This document shows, piece after piece, positions 35,701 through 44,184 of a stretch of DNA of 64,000 nucleotides; positions within the stretch are counted from its first letter, which is position 1; each line of letters starts with the position of its first letter. Location of the stretch: contig CAYVQF010000024.1 of the NCBI GenBank assembly GCA_964454015.1, positions 7,608 to 71,607 on the forward strand. Reading direction: 5' to 3'. A model generated the notes under the pieces. It searched no databases and had not been told where the DNA came from. It saw only the letters and a program-made list of their open reading frames with translations. The stretch is from CAYVQF01 sp964454015. GTDB lineage: Bacteria > Myxococcota_A > Bradymonadia > UBA4248. The position numbers and the translations under genes were made by a program.

Positions 35701-36760
35701 GGCTGGTGTGCGCTCCTGAGAGGAGGCCAAAAAGGCGCGATCGCTCGATGATCCCTGCCTTGAAGCAGTGCCCTTGCTTGCAGGGGTAGGCGCCCAAGTG
35801 CGGTAACGACGCGGCGATGGCTTGTTTCAGGTCAGGGTAATCGAGGACGTTGACGGCATAGTTGCCAGCGATGTCGCAGGGGGAACAGAGGCGACCGTCG
35901 GGCATGATGTTAGGGACGCCATAGGGGAAACAGCGGAAGGGTATGAAGTCGCGGATCTGGCGGTAGTAGTGGGTGGAGCCCGCGAGGTGTGGGGCTTTAC
36001 CGGCGCGTCGCAGCCTCAGGAGGGTGTCGATGAGGGTGGTGTAGCGCGGGTTGCCGACGAGGTCTCGAGGGGGCTGGTTGCGTTCGTTTGCGGGGACGAT
36101 TTCCAGGAGAAAGCCGCGCTGCGCCGTGAAGGGCACCATGTCGAGGACGTGGTTGATGTTCTCGGCGTTGATGACACAATTGACCACCACCTTGAGGGGG
36201 CGTTGGCGGGCCTGATGGGCGAGGAGGTCGAGGTTGGCGAAGGCTTGCTCCGCTGCCTCGAGGGAGACGCCCAGATTGCGGGCGTGGATCCCAGGATCTG
36301 GCCCGTGGATGGAGCAGGAGATGACGTCGAGGTGGTCAAGGAGGTCGCGGTGGTGGTGGAGGTTGAGGAGGTTGGTGCTCATGCCGATGGTGGTGAAATT
36401 CAGGGCTTTGGCCTCGGTGAGGATGGTGCCGATGAGGGGGTGGATGGTGGGTTCGCCGCCGGAGAGGTAGAGCATGTCCACGCTGCGGCGGATTCCGATG
36501 AGGAGGCGCTGGGCTTGGGCCGCGTTCAGGGGCGGGAAGCGGTCGATGCCGCTGCGGATCTCTGCGGCTTTGCAGCAGAAGTGGCAGGCGGCGTTGCACG
36601 AGAAGTTGGTGAACCAGCACACTGCCAAGGGAGCGCCAGCGTAGGAGGGATTGAATGGCGCCCGGGCCATGCCGCGGGTCAGGCGCCAGGCGATGCGGGG
36701 GGAGAGCATGGAGAGGAGGTCGCGGGAGCGCAGGGTGGTGCGGATTCGGCTTTGGGCCAT
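35690..36760 (-). CDS. Radical SAM protein with SPASM-like C-terminal cysteines
   Basis: 356 residues from ATG 36760 (AGGTGACCCC upstream). The 4Fe-4S binding motif CNAACHFC has cysteines 55, 59 and 62 (CxxxCxxC). Next LYLSGGEPTIHPLI gives the SAM-binding GGEP-like element, and ISCSIHGPDP follows. C-terminal cysteines occur in LCSPCDIAGNYAVNV and PCKQGHCFKAGI, similar to a SPASM or twitch cluster domain. This belongs to the group of radical SAM enzymes that modify peptides, lipids or cofactors; the exact role is unknown. Its stop overlaps the TauE/SafE exporter start by 11 bases, hinting at a linked product or sulfur-containing compound. Confidence 0.83.
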   Translation of the reverse strand: MAQSRIRTTLRSRDLLSMLSPRIAWRLTRGMARAPFNPSYAGAPLAVCWFTNFSCNAACHFCCKAAEIRSGIDRFPPLNAAQAQRLLIGIRRSVDMLYLSGGEPTIHPLIGTILTEAKALNFTTIGMSTNLLNLHHHRDLLDHLDVISCSIHGPDPGIHARNLGVSLEAAEQAFANLDLLAHQARQRPLKVVVNCVINAENINHVLDMVPFTAQRGFLLEIVPANERNQPPRDLVGNPRYTTLIDTLLRLRRAGKAPHLAGSTHYYRQIRDFIPFRCFPYGVPNIMPDGRLCSPCDIAGNYAVNVLDYPDLKQAIAASLPHLGAYPCKQGHCFKAGIIERSRLFGLLSGAHTSHAH

Positions 36761-37071
36761 GGGGTCACCTTGGTTGTGGGCGCGACGGGCGCGCTTGGCG
36801 GCTTTGCAAAGACCTTGCCGTGGGTGATTGATGCGTAAATACAGTGCGATAGCTGCGTGGCGGTGGGGTGGTGGAGGAGCCGTGCACCGTCCCAGTGGGC
36901 GTGTCCTTACGCCAGGGGATGGGGGAGTAGGGTGCCGCGCCAGCATCGCTCAATGGCGCTCCGCCCTCGGCTGCGCTATCCTCGGAGCGAGGTGCGCAAG
37001 GCCACACTCCGCCCAAGGAACCGGAGCAGCAGGTGAGGGAGACCCCCCTAACGGTGACCCAAGAGGTGCCC

Positions 37072-38184
37072 ATGCCAAAGGCTGGTGCCTTCGCACGGCG
37101 CGCACTGCGAACGGCCCTGCTGTTCTGCCTCGTGCTTGGCTGCGCGCCACGCGATCCGAGCGAGCCTGCCACCCAGGGCCCACCCGAAGCGCAGCGGCCT
37201 GCGCAAAGGGCGGCGCCCGTCGCCCCCGCGCCCGAGCTGATCGGAGCGCCCCCTGCGTCGACCAGCGAGCAGCCGCTGCCCAGCGCCGCGGACAGCGCCG
37301 CCGCGCCACCGCCCGTGGGACCCAGCCCAGCGCGCGCGGCCAAGTTGCTCTTCCCCCAAGACGAAGCCGCCGCGAGAACGGCCCTCGAGCGCTGTGACGG
37401 GCTCCCCGACGACGCCATCGTGTGCCTCCTCGGCGAGGTCTACGCCAGCGATACCGACGCCCTGGCCTTGGCCGTCGCCCTCTGGCAGCGGCACCGGAAC
37501 TTGGCCGGGCTCGAGGAGGCCTATTCTGCCGTCGTCGGGTGGCGCGGCGCGGTGAGCTTCCGACCTGCCCTGCCTATCGACAAGCAGCGCAAACACCTGC
37601 GCTGGACCCTCGCCGCTTTCGACGAGATCGACGGGGTGCTCCGCCAGCTCGAGGCACAGGCCCCGCTGCGCTTTCGCTGGCGAGGCATCGAGCTGCGCTT
37701 CTTTGAAACCCCGGAGCGCACCACACCCTCGGCCTATGCCCACGGGTGGATCGTGGCCTATAACCTCCGCGGCTCGTTGATGCGCAACCAAGACGCGGTG
37801 ACCCTCACCTTCTTCCACGAGATCTTTCACCTCAACGACGCCGCCCACGGCGACTGGTCGCTGGCCCTCGAGGCACTGCATCGGGACATCATCGACGGCT
37901 GCCGGCCCGAACCAGGCAAGCCGCCGGGCACACGCTGCCTCACGCCCTATGCGCCGGGCAAGACCAAGGTCAAAGGCGGCACCTACTACGCGTTTCAAGA
38001 GGGCAACGACGTCCGCGAATACGCCGCCGAGCTGGCGACCCGCTACTACGAAGAGCAGCGGCAGGCCGCTGCCGGCGAGCGCGTGAAGCGGCCCTTCAAG
38101 TGCGGCCCGAGGGAGAACGCCGAGGCCTGGCAGATGCTGGTGGACGCGTTCTTTGGCGGCGTCGATCTCGTGCCCGGCTGTTGA
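37072..38184 (+). CDS. Zincin-like lipoprotein (HExxH)
   Basis: 370 residues. ATG 37072 has GAGGTGCCC just before it. Signal with lipobox VLGC. A Pro/Ala-rich linker leads to a globular domain in which TFFHEIFHLND contains HEIFH at residues 249-253, the zinc-binding HExxH motif of metalloproteases, followed by a His-poor helix; a third ligand could be a downstream acidic residue such as Glu in EYAAELATRYYEE. DAAHGDWSLALEALHRDIIDG follows. An extracytoplasmic peptidase or related activity is inferred. It converges with the EFR1 gene (22 bases apart). Confidence 0.72.
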   Translation: MPKAGAFARRALRTALLFCLVLGCAPRDPSEPATQGPPEAQRPAQRAAPVAPAPELIGAPPASTSEQPLPSAADSAAAPPPVGPSPARAAKLLFPQDEAAARTALERCDGLPDDAIVCLLGEVYASDTDALALAVALWQRHRNLAGLEEAYSAVVGWRGAVSFRPALPIDKQRKHLRWTLAAFDEIDGVLRQLEAQAPLRFRWRGIELRFFETPERTTPSAYAHGWIVAYNLRGSLMRNQDAVTLTFFHEIFHLNDAAHGDWSLALEALHRDIIDGCRPEPGKPPGTRCLTPYAPGKTKVKGGTYYAFQEGNDVREYAAELATRYYEEQRQAAAGERVKRPFKCGPRENAEAWQMLVDAFFGGVDLVPGC

Positions 38185-38206
38185 GTTCTATGTGGATGGG
38201 TGTGGC

Positions 38207-39262
38207 CTAGTCTCTCGCTCGCCAGGGGCTCCTCGGCGCTCGATAGCGGCGCCAGAAGCCGAAGTGCGTCAGCGAGGTGGCGACGATGATCCGCTCGACC
38301 AGGCGCACGCCCATCCCGCGATGCAGCAGACGGTACGAGTGCACGAGCATGGTCAGCATCAAGGACGATTCCAGGAAAATCCGCAGCAGCACGGCGAGGA
38401 TGTTGTCATTCAGGATAGAGGGCAGCAGCGGGCGGAGCGTTGGATAGAGCAGCGTCGTCAACGCCAGTGACAGGACGATGGGAAGGCCAACCGCAAAGCC
38501 ATGGGCGGTCTCGATGGCCCGCTTGGGGCATTGGTTCATGCAGCGCATGCAGCTCTCGCAGCGGTAGGTCCAGAAGGGCCGACCATCCACGAGCTTCAGC
38601 GCCCCTTTGGGACACATGGTGATGCAGGCACCGCAGGCGTCGCAGTCGCGCGACGCGACGAATGATTTGGCGAACCAGAAGCGGCCAATGAGGTAGTAGG
38701 CGAGGGAAAACGGTGCGATCAGTAGATCCTGCGGCAGATCCCACAGCGCGCGCAGATCGCGTTGGCCGTCGAGTAGCCGCTCGGCGTAACGGCGAGTGAT
38801 CGCTTCGCAGCGCTCGAAAATACTACGGATCTTGTGCTCGCTCAGGCCGGGGTGGAGCGAGATCCAGTTCGACGGCAGATCGATGGGACGCATCCCTATC
38901 ACGCGGTAGCCCTTGAGCAGAAGCACGAGAGCGGCCAGGAGCTGCGCGACACCGCTCAGGCCAGGAAGATAGACCCCGAAAAAGCGCAGACCTGCTCTCG
39001 TGTTGACGACGAAGGCCCGATTTCTGTTTGGAGCGCGCGGGAAGCCAAAGAGGAACGCGAGCGTGATCGGCGGAAAATTGAAGCCGTGCGTCGGCGAGGC
39101 GATGCCCACTTCGTCATCGCCTTCGACGCGGATGGCGTGGGTCTCGATCTTGGCCAGGTCGGTCATCTCGGCTTCGCGGTGACGCTCTTGCCATGCAGCG
39201 ACGATCCACTGCGCGACGCTGCGGGCGTTGCCGGTGCCAGAGAAGTAGAACATCCGCAGCAT
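38207..39262 (-). CDS. EFR1-type flavodoxin-ferredoxin fusion with membrane helices
   Basis: 351 residues from ATG 39262 (GGAG seven bases upstream). The N-terminus contains a flavodoxin-like FSGTGNA at residues 7-13 and ASPTHGFNFPPITLAFLF. A dicluster ferredoxin follows: CDACGACITMCPKGAL and CESCMRCMNQCPKRAI, each able to bind a 4Fe-4S cluster. Next come two to three hydrophobic segments (VGLPIVLSLALTTLLYPTLR; ILNDNILAVLLRIFLESSLMLTMLVHS). Such EFR1 proteins are thought to move electrons between FMN and Fe-S clusters. No partner reductase lies nearby apart from the distant flavodoxin gene at 20421-20927. Confidence 0.83.
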   Translation of the reverse strand: MLRMFYFSGTGNARSVAQWIVAAWQERHREAEMTDLAKIETHAIRVEGDDEVGIASPTHGFNFPPITLAFLFGFPRAPNRNRAFVVNTRAGLRFFGVYLPGLSGVAQLLAALVLLLKGYRVIGMRPIDLPSNWISLHPGLSEHKIRSIFERCEAITRRYAERLLDGQRDLRALWDLPQDLLIAPFSLAYYLIGRFWFAKSFVASRDCDACGACITMCPKGALKLVDGRPFWTYRCESCMRCMNQCPKRAIETAHGFAVGLPIVLSLALTTLLYPTLRPLLPSILNDNILAVLLRIFLESSLMLTMLVHSYRLLHRGMGVRLVERIIVATSLTHFGFWRRYRAPRSPWRARD

Positions 39263-39810
39263 TAGGACTCTCCACTCTTGAGGTGCCGCAGCTCCCAATC
39301 GAGCACTTCGTGCGTTTTCACATCGAGATCGATGATAAAGCTTGTCCTGTCGATGCAAGCGCCAACGTCGCCGGGCGGGTTGTCCTTGCTCATGGCTCAA
39401 CGCCAACGTTGCTGGGGGGTACTCGGCAGGAGCGACAACCATGCTGCGCGCTTCGATGCCATCGTCCTTTTCCTCGGTTAATCCTCCACCTGGACCGAGA
39501 CCCTGTCAAACAGAGAGCCACACCCAGGAAGCCAGAGGAGACGACTCTCGACCTCTGTTCGGGGTCTCCGAGAGCGCGCTTTCGGCTTTCTCGAACGTGT
39601 CCCTGCGGCCATCGTGAGCCGAGGAGACTTATGCTGCCGTCCCAATGCTGGACAGGAGCCCGCCTCCCTTTTCCGGGGGGGGAAGGGTTGGGCGTGCACC
39701 GAGCTGCGCCTTTGCGCTCGCCAACGGCCTTTGCATCAGGCAATCTTGGTTCTATCTCGGCCGCTGTTGCTGATGGCGGGTGTTTTTTTCTTTGCTGGCG
39801 TTAGGTTCAG
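39263..39810. other. Intergenic region (548 bases), no gene seen
   Basis: Between divergent EFR1 and FGE-domain genes. Several short frames exist, but none has a convincing start or protein-like composition. A run of eight G lies at 39675-39682 about 130 bases before the next gene, and T-rich sequence sits at 39782-39789. Upstream signals for the 39811 gene could not be read. Confidence 0.45.
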
Positions 39811-41505
39811 ATGAGCCATTCGGGTTCTTGTTCACTGTGGTCGGTTCTGGTTCTGTTGGCTAGCCTGGGCGGCGTGGCATTGGTGCAAGCCCAGGGTGCC
39901 CCATCGGCGTCAGACTTCGTCTTGATCAAAGCGGGCGTTTTCGCCATGGGTTCGCCCGAAGATGAGCCAGGCCGCTTCACCGACGAGCGTCGCCACGAGG
40001 TGCTCTTGCGCCGCGATTTTCATATGCAGGCGACGGAGGTGACCCAAGGGCAATGGCTTGCTGTGATGGACACGAAGCCTTCCTACTTCTCCACTTGTGG
40101 CGATGCCTGCCCAGTGGAGCGCGTGACCTGGTGGGAGGCTCTGGCGTACGCCAACGCCCTGAGCCGCAAAGAGGGCCTGGAGGCGTGTTACGATCTAGGT
40201 GCTTGCACTGGCGACTTGGGCGGTGGTTGTCCTGCTTCTGAGAACGAAGGCCGGTGGTGTCGCGATGCCTTCAGTTGCAGCAGTGTGACTTTCAAGGGTT
40301 TGGACTGTGAGGGCTATCGCTTGCCGACGGAGGCGGAGTGGGAATATGCGGCGCGGGCGGGCACGACTGGGCGCCATCATGACGGCAAGTCAAGTCCAGA
40401 TGCCGTGGCTTGGTACAAGGAGAACGCTGGCGACAGGACCCATCAGGTGGCGCAAAAAGAGGCCAATCATTGGGGCCTCTATGACATGCACGGCAACGTC
40501 TGGGAGTGGGTTTGGGATAGATCCAATAGCTATCCAAGCTTGAAAATAACCGATCCCATTGGGGCCGCGAGCGGCGTGGGGAGAGCCGTCCGTGGCGGTA
40601 GCTGGAGCAGCGAGGCCGACGGGGTTCGGGCTGCGAGTCGCTACGCCTTTCCGCCAGGCGACCGCATCATCGCGATCGGTTTCCGGCTGTGCCGGTCAAT
40701 CCCGCTGCAGAACCCGCGCGCCGCTCCAGCGCTGGACTTCGTTCGCATCGAGAAAGGCGCATTCACCATGGGCTCGCCCGAGGATGAGCCCGACAGAGAC
40801 GACGACGAGACGCAACACGAGGTGGTGTTGACGCGCGACTTCTACCTGCAGGCGACGGAGCTGACCCAATGGCAGTGGCGTTCTTTGATGGGGGATACGA
40901 ACCCGGACTACGCTTCGAGTTGTGGCGATGCGTGTCCAGCGACCGGCGTGACCTGGTGGGATGCCGTTGCCTATGCCAATGCACTGTCAAAGGCCGAGGG
41001 CCTGGCGTCTTGTTATGTATTGAGCGCTTGCGACGGGAGCCCTGGTGATGGCCACTACGCGTGCGCCGAGATCGCATGGCCCGAGGGGTTGGACTGTACG
41101 GGCTATCGTCTGCCGACGGAGGCGGAGTGGGAGTATGCGGCGCGGGCGGGTACGACTGGGCCCTACCATGATGGCGCTCCCAAGCCAGACGCTGTGGCCT
41201 GGTACGGTGACAACTCCGTTGGGGTGACGCGTGGGGTGGCTCAGAAGCAGGCGAATGCCTGGGGCCTCTATGACATGCATGGGAATCAATCGGAGTGGGT
41301 TTGGGATTGGTATGGTCCCTATCCTACGACCAAGACGACCGATCCCACTGGCGCCCCGCGCGGCACTTGGCGGGTGAAGCGTGGCGGTAGCTGGTTCGAC
41401 GATGCCGATGAGCTTCGCGTCGCGCTTCGCGCGTGGAGCGTGCCAGGCAGGCTTTCCCCGGGCCTCGGCTTCCGCCTGTGCCGTTCGGTCCCCCAAAGTC
41501 ACTGA
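39811..41505 (+). CDS. Double FGE-sulfatase (SUMF1-like) domain secreted protein
   Basis: 564 residues. Signal ends about residue 28 (ALVQAQGAPSASDF). Two full FGE-sulfatase domains follow, about 33-300 and 305-562, each with FxxMGSPEDEP, TQWQWRSLMG or TQGQWLAVMD, GYRLPTEAEWEYAARAGTTG, WGLYDMHGNVWEWVWD or GNQSEWVWD, and GFRLCRS. The two copies share around half their residues by eye, so they came from an internal duplication. Formylglycine-generating enzymes use these folds, but the activating cysteines of true FGE are not evident here, so these may be binding modules; many Myxococcota surface proteins use them so. No ribosome-binding site is clear for ATG 39811. Confidence 0.85.
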   Translation: MSHSGSCSLWSVLVLLASLGGVALVQAQGAPSASDFVLIKAGVFAMGSPEDEPGRFTDERRHEVLLRRDFHMQATEVTQGQWLAVMDTKPSYFSTCGDACPVERVTWWEALAYANALSRKEGLEACYDLGACTGDLGGGCPASENEGRWCRDAFSCSSVTFKGLDCEGYRLPTEAEWEYAARAGTTGRHHDGKSSPDAVAWYKENAGDRTHQVAQKEANHWGLYDMHGNVWEWVWDRSNSYPSLKITDPIGAASGVGRAVRGGSWSSEADGVRAASRYAFPPGDRIIAIGFRLCRSIPLQNPRAAPALDFVRIEKGAFTMGSPEDEPDRDDDETQHEVVLTRDFYLQATELTQWQWRSLMGDTNPDYASSCGDACPATGVTWWDAVAYANALSKAEGLASCYVLSACDGSPGDGHYACAEIAWPEGLDCTGYRLPTEAEWEYAARAGTTGPYHDGAPKPDAVAWYGDNSVGVTRGVAQKQANAWGLYDMHGNQSEWVWDWYGPYPTTKTTDPTGAPRGTWRVKRGGSWFDDADELRVALRAWSVPGRLSPGLGFRLCRSVPQSH

Positions 41506-41539
41506 CGCCTTGGACCTTTGGCGTCATGCGGCGAGGGGC

Positions 41540-41587
41540 GAGGGGCGACATTTAGACCTGAGACTTGAGGCTGGAGACTGGAGGTCC
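41540..41587. repeat. Direct repeat (48 bases), left copy
   Basis: Starts GAGGGGCGACATTT and ends GACTGGAGGTCC. A second copy with a few differences is at 41764-41811; together they flank the REP-like array. Confidence 0.85.
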
Positions 41588-41596
41588 GTTTTGCGA

Positions 41597-41757
41597 GTAG
41601 GGGCCGACCTATGTGTCGGCCCTTTCTGCGGGCGTCTTAATGGGGCGAGGAACCAGTAGGGGCCGACCTATGTGTCGGCCCTTTCTGCGGGTGTCTTAAT
41701 GGGGCGAGGAACCAGTAGGGGCCGACCTATGTGTCGGCCCGTCTGCGGGTGTCTTGA
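41597..41757. repeat. REP-like array, three 59-base units
   Basis: Units start at 41597, 41656 and 41715 (59-base spacing). Each contains the inverted repeat GGGGCCGAC-CTATGT-GTCGGCCC, then a conserved CTGCGGGTGTCTTA tail. The hairpins are strong and the spacer between units is short and constant (GGGGCGAGGAACCA), so this is a REP-type tandem array. A lone relative is at 32407-32448. Confidence 0.88.
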
Positions 41758-41763
41758 TTTTAC

Positions 41764-41811
41764 GAGGGGCGACATTTTGGCCTGAGACTTGAGGCTGGAG
41801 ACTGGAGGTCC
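41764..41811. repeat. Direct repeat (48 bases), right copy
   Basis: Right partner of 41540-41587, ending GGAGACTGGAGGTCC, about four mismatches. Confidence 0.85.
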
Positions 41812-42414
41812 AGTGGGCCACTCGACCCAGCCGACCCACCAGCCCATGGGCCCAGCCCAACCGGTCTTGGCGCGCAGGATCCAGTCGCGTCAAGGCTCAA
41901 AGCGATCAGAACCCAACGATGCATGGGCTCTCGCAGTACTCGTCGCCGGTAGCGCCCGCGGCCATCGGGCCCGCAGTGCCGGTCCATCTTGCACGCTGCG
42001 CCGACGCTGGTGCAAGAAGATGCGGTGGCGTCTGCATGGCCAACTCAAGAAAGTGAGTGAGGAAGAGGATCGGGTCCGCATCGCGGCTCGTGCGCCGTCG
42101 CGCCTATGGCATCGCCCCCCCAGGGCTGGTTCGGTATTGCTGCCTTGTGTGGCCGGAGAAGCTACACATTTCGTGTCGTTCGCTCTGGACATTGATGAAT
42201 GGCGCATGTACCTCGATCTAGCGATAGCGTCTAGTTGACGCCGCCAGCGAGGGCATCACAGAGCCAATAGCGCGATCCAGACAAAGGACTGCCGTCCGAA
42301 TCAGATTCGGTGAATGTTGGCCGGTTGTCGATTTTTCATGCGCGATCTCAGTGGTTCGCTCCCGCTTTCACGCGCCCAAAGGCGAGGAGGATTGCTGGCC
42401 CCGAGCGTCGCCCC
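41812..42414. other. Region (603 bases) without a supported gene
   Basis: Follows the REP-like array. Frames of up to 150 codons exist on both strands but have no convincing start, binding site or family resemblance. It is plausibly degraded sequence beside the transposase remnant at 42415. Confidence 0.4.
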
Positions 42415-42720
42415 TTAGAGGTTGTCTAAGAGGCGGAAGAAGACCGGGAGGTGCGGCTTGCAGGCCAGCAGACGCCAGATTCGGAGCCGCGCACGACGGA
42501 TGATCTGCGCTGGGACAATGATGACAGTGTTGAGGAAAGCTCTGAACGCCATGAAGAGCCTACGATGGCGTTCCTTGGTGTCCGACTGCGCCAGCGCGGG
42601 GAGATGGGCAGTGAGAGGGCCAACCAGGTCTTGAGCGACCAGGCCAAGCTGGCGATGACCATTGAGGCCCAATTGCCGAAAATAGTGTTGATCGAGGGCT
42701 CAGCGCGCGCAAAGCAAAAG
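42415..42720 (-). pseudogene. Transposase C-terminal remnant, IS1380/IS4-like
   Basis: On the minus strand, one frame reads NWASMVIASLAWSLKTWLALSLP (near 42620-42690), and another frame continues with MAFRAFLNTVIIVPAQIIRRARLRIWRLL and VFFRLLDNL to TAG at 42415-42417. Together this is the C-terminal pattern of DDE transposases in the IS1380 group (AQI-R-AR--YRLL--NP---FFRLL). A frameshift separates the two parts and the N-terminal catalytic region is absent, so it is dead. Boundaries are approximate. Confidence 0.65.
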
Positions 42721-42753
42721 CGAAGGCGGTCACCGCCACCGCGGCGCTGGGCC

Positions 42754-44007
42754 TCAGGGACGGTAGCGAGCGCCAGTGTTGGTGCGGTGGCTGTTTCGAT
42801 CCTCTGATTCCTTGATGAACCCACCCCAGACGATCATCTCTTCGCCCGACCACACCTCGGTTCCCCAATAGTTTCGCGGTGCATTCTCTGTGGATATGGG
42901 CCGCCACTGGTCGGTGCTCGGATTGTAGATGCCGCCCTCACCCTTTCTTCCATGCCAGACGATCATTTCTTGGCCCGTCCACACTGCGTCGGCACTCACG
43001 TATCTGGTTGGTGCCCCCTCTGGGTTGATGAAGCGCCAGGAGTCACTCTCTGGGTGGTAGGCTTCGATGGTCGATCCATCCTGACCCTCCCATGTCGCGG
43101 CTGCGACGATGATTTCTTCCCCGGTCCACAGCGAAAAGAACAGACTCGGGCGCAGTCTGGCGGGCTCTGCCATGGGGCGCCAGGTGTCGCCGAAGGGCGT
43201 GTAACGGGCGCCGCTGAACTGTTTGGTTTCAAGCCCGTCGATGATCCATGTGTCGCCACTCCATACGATCATCTCGCGCCCGGTCCATACCAAGAGGTAG
43301 GCGTTGGAATAGGGGTGGGCGCCTGCGGTGGCGATGGGCCGCCATTGGTCGGTCTGGGGATCGTAACGCCCACCGTGGGATCCCGTGCCGCCCCAGACGA
43401 GCATCTCACTGCCCGTCCACACGGCGCCATGACGGCTGCGTCCTTCAGGCGCGCCGTGGGTGGACATCTCGCGCCAGGTGTCCGTGCGTGGATCGTAGCG
43501 AGCCCCCGTGTCGAGGCGATTGTAAGAGCAATCATCGATGGGAAAGCCTACCGTATCTTCGGGGTGAACATTCCAACCACCCCAGACAATCATCTCCTCC
43601 CCTGTCCAGACAGCACTGTGTTCGCCTCTTCGATGGGGTGCGCCCACGGTCGAGATGGGCTTCCAGGTGTCCGTGCGCGGATCGTAGCGGCCACCTGTGC
43701 TGAGCTCATTATTCTGCTTGTCCTCGCCACCCCAGATGATCATCTCGGTCCCCGTCCACACGGCGCTGTGTTCGTCACGCGCTTCAGGCGCACCGGCGGT
43801 AGAGATGGGTGACCAGGTGTCGCGCGGCCCACTAGGCTCCTCTGAGAGTTCGGGTGGTCTTTCTTCTTCCCTGTCGGGGCGGTGGTGCGCGTCCTGGGCT
43901 TCTGCCTCCTGGTCGAGCGGTGGCGTCGCGGGCGCCTCCTCTTCGACCACCGAGTGGGGCGAGCAGGCGCAGAGCAGGACTAGGCCCAAGAGTAAGGGTG
44001 CGAGCAT
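42754..44007 (-). CDS. Kelch-like repeat lipoprotein, copy 1
   Basis: 417 residues. ATG 44007 (GGAG eight bases upstream) begins MLAPLLLGLVLLCAC with Cys15 as lipid site. A 60-residue acidic/Pro linker precedes six repeats of about 50 residues, each of the form HSAVWTGxEMIVWGG...GxRYDPRTDTWxxIST, as in kelch/galactose-oxidase propellers, so a six-bladed beta-propeller is likely. A longer frame starting at ATG 44118 adds a poly-C tract of eight (44099-44106); I treat it as untranslated. The duplicated gene at 44185-45423 lies upstream. Function is unknown, probably binding at the cell surface. Confidence 0.82.
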   Translation of the reverse strand: MLAPLLLGLVLLCACSPHSVVEEEAPATPPLDQEAEAQDAHHRPDREEERPPELSEEPSGPRDTWSPISTAGAPEARDEHSAVWTGTEMIIWGGEDKQNNELSTGGRYDPRTDTWKPISTVGAPHRRGEHSAVWTGEEMIVWGGWNVHPEDTVGFPIDDCSYNRLDTGARYDPRTDTWREMSTHGAPEGRSRHGAVWTGSEMLVWGGTGSHGGRYDPQTDQWRPIATAGAHPYSNAYLLVWTGREMIVWSGDTWIIDGLETKQFSGARYTPFGDTWRPMAEPARLRPSLFFSLWTGEEIIVAAATWEGQDGSTIEAYHPESDSWRFINPEGAPTRYVSADAVWTGQEMIVWHGRKGEGGIYNPSTDQWRPISTENAPRNYWGTEVWSGEEMIVWGGFIKESEDRNSHRTNTGARYRP

Positions 44008-44184
44008 GTGATTGCTCCGGGAGAGGCGTCCCGGCGGCGCGGGGCCAAGCGCTGGGAGCTGCGTTGGGGCTTGCAAGGTCGTTCTGGCGGAGCGGCTCGG
44101 GGGGGGCAGGTTGATCATGGTGCTGCCTGTGGGTGCTCGTTGGATGCGACGGCGGCTGTGACCCCGCCACCGCGGCGCTGGGCC

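Noticed and set aside
39675..39682. Eight-G run upstream of the FGE protein as a promoter switch
   Set aside because: No -35/-10 pair can be placed on either side of it, so a link to transcription cannot be supported.
41597..41757. REP units as a short CRISPR array
   Set aside because: The intervals are the same sequence in each unit, the repeats are hairpins of REP type, and no cas gene is present.
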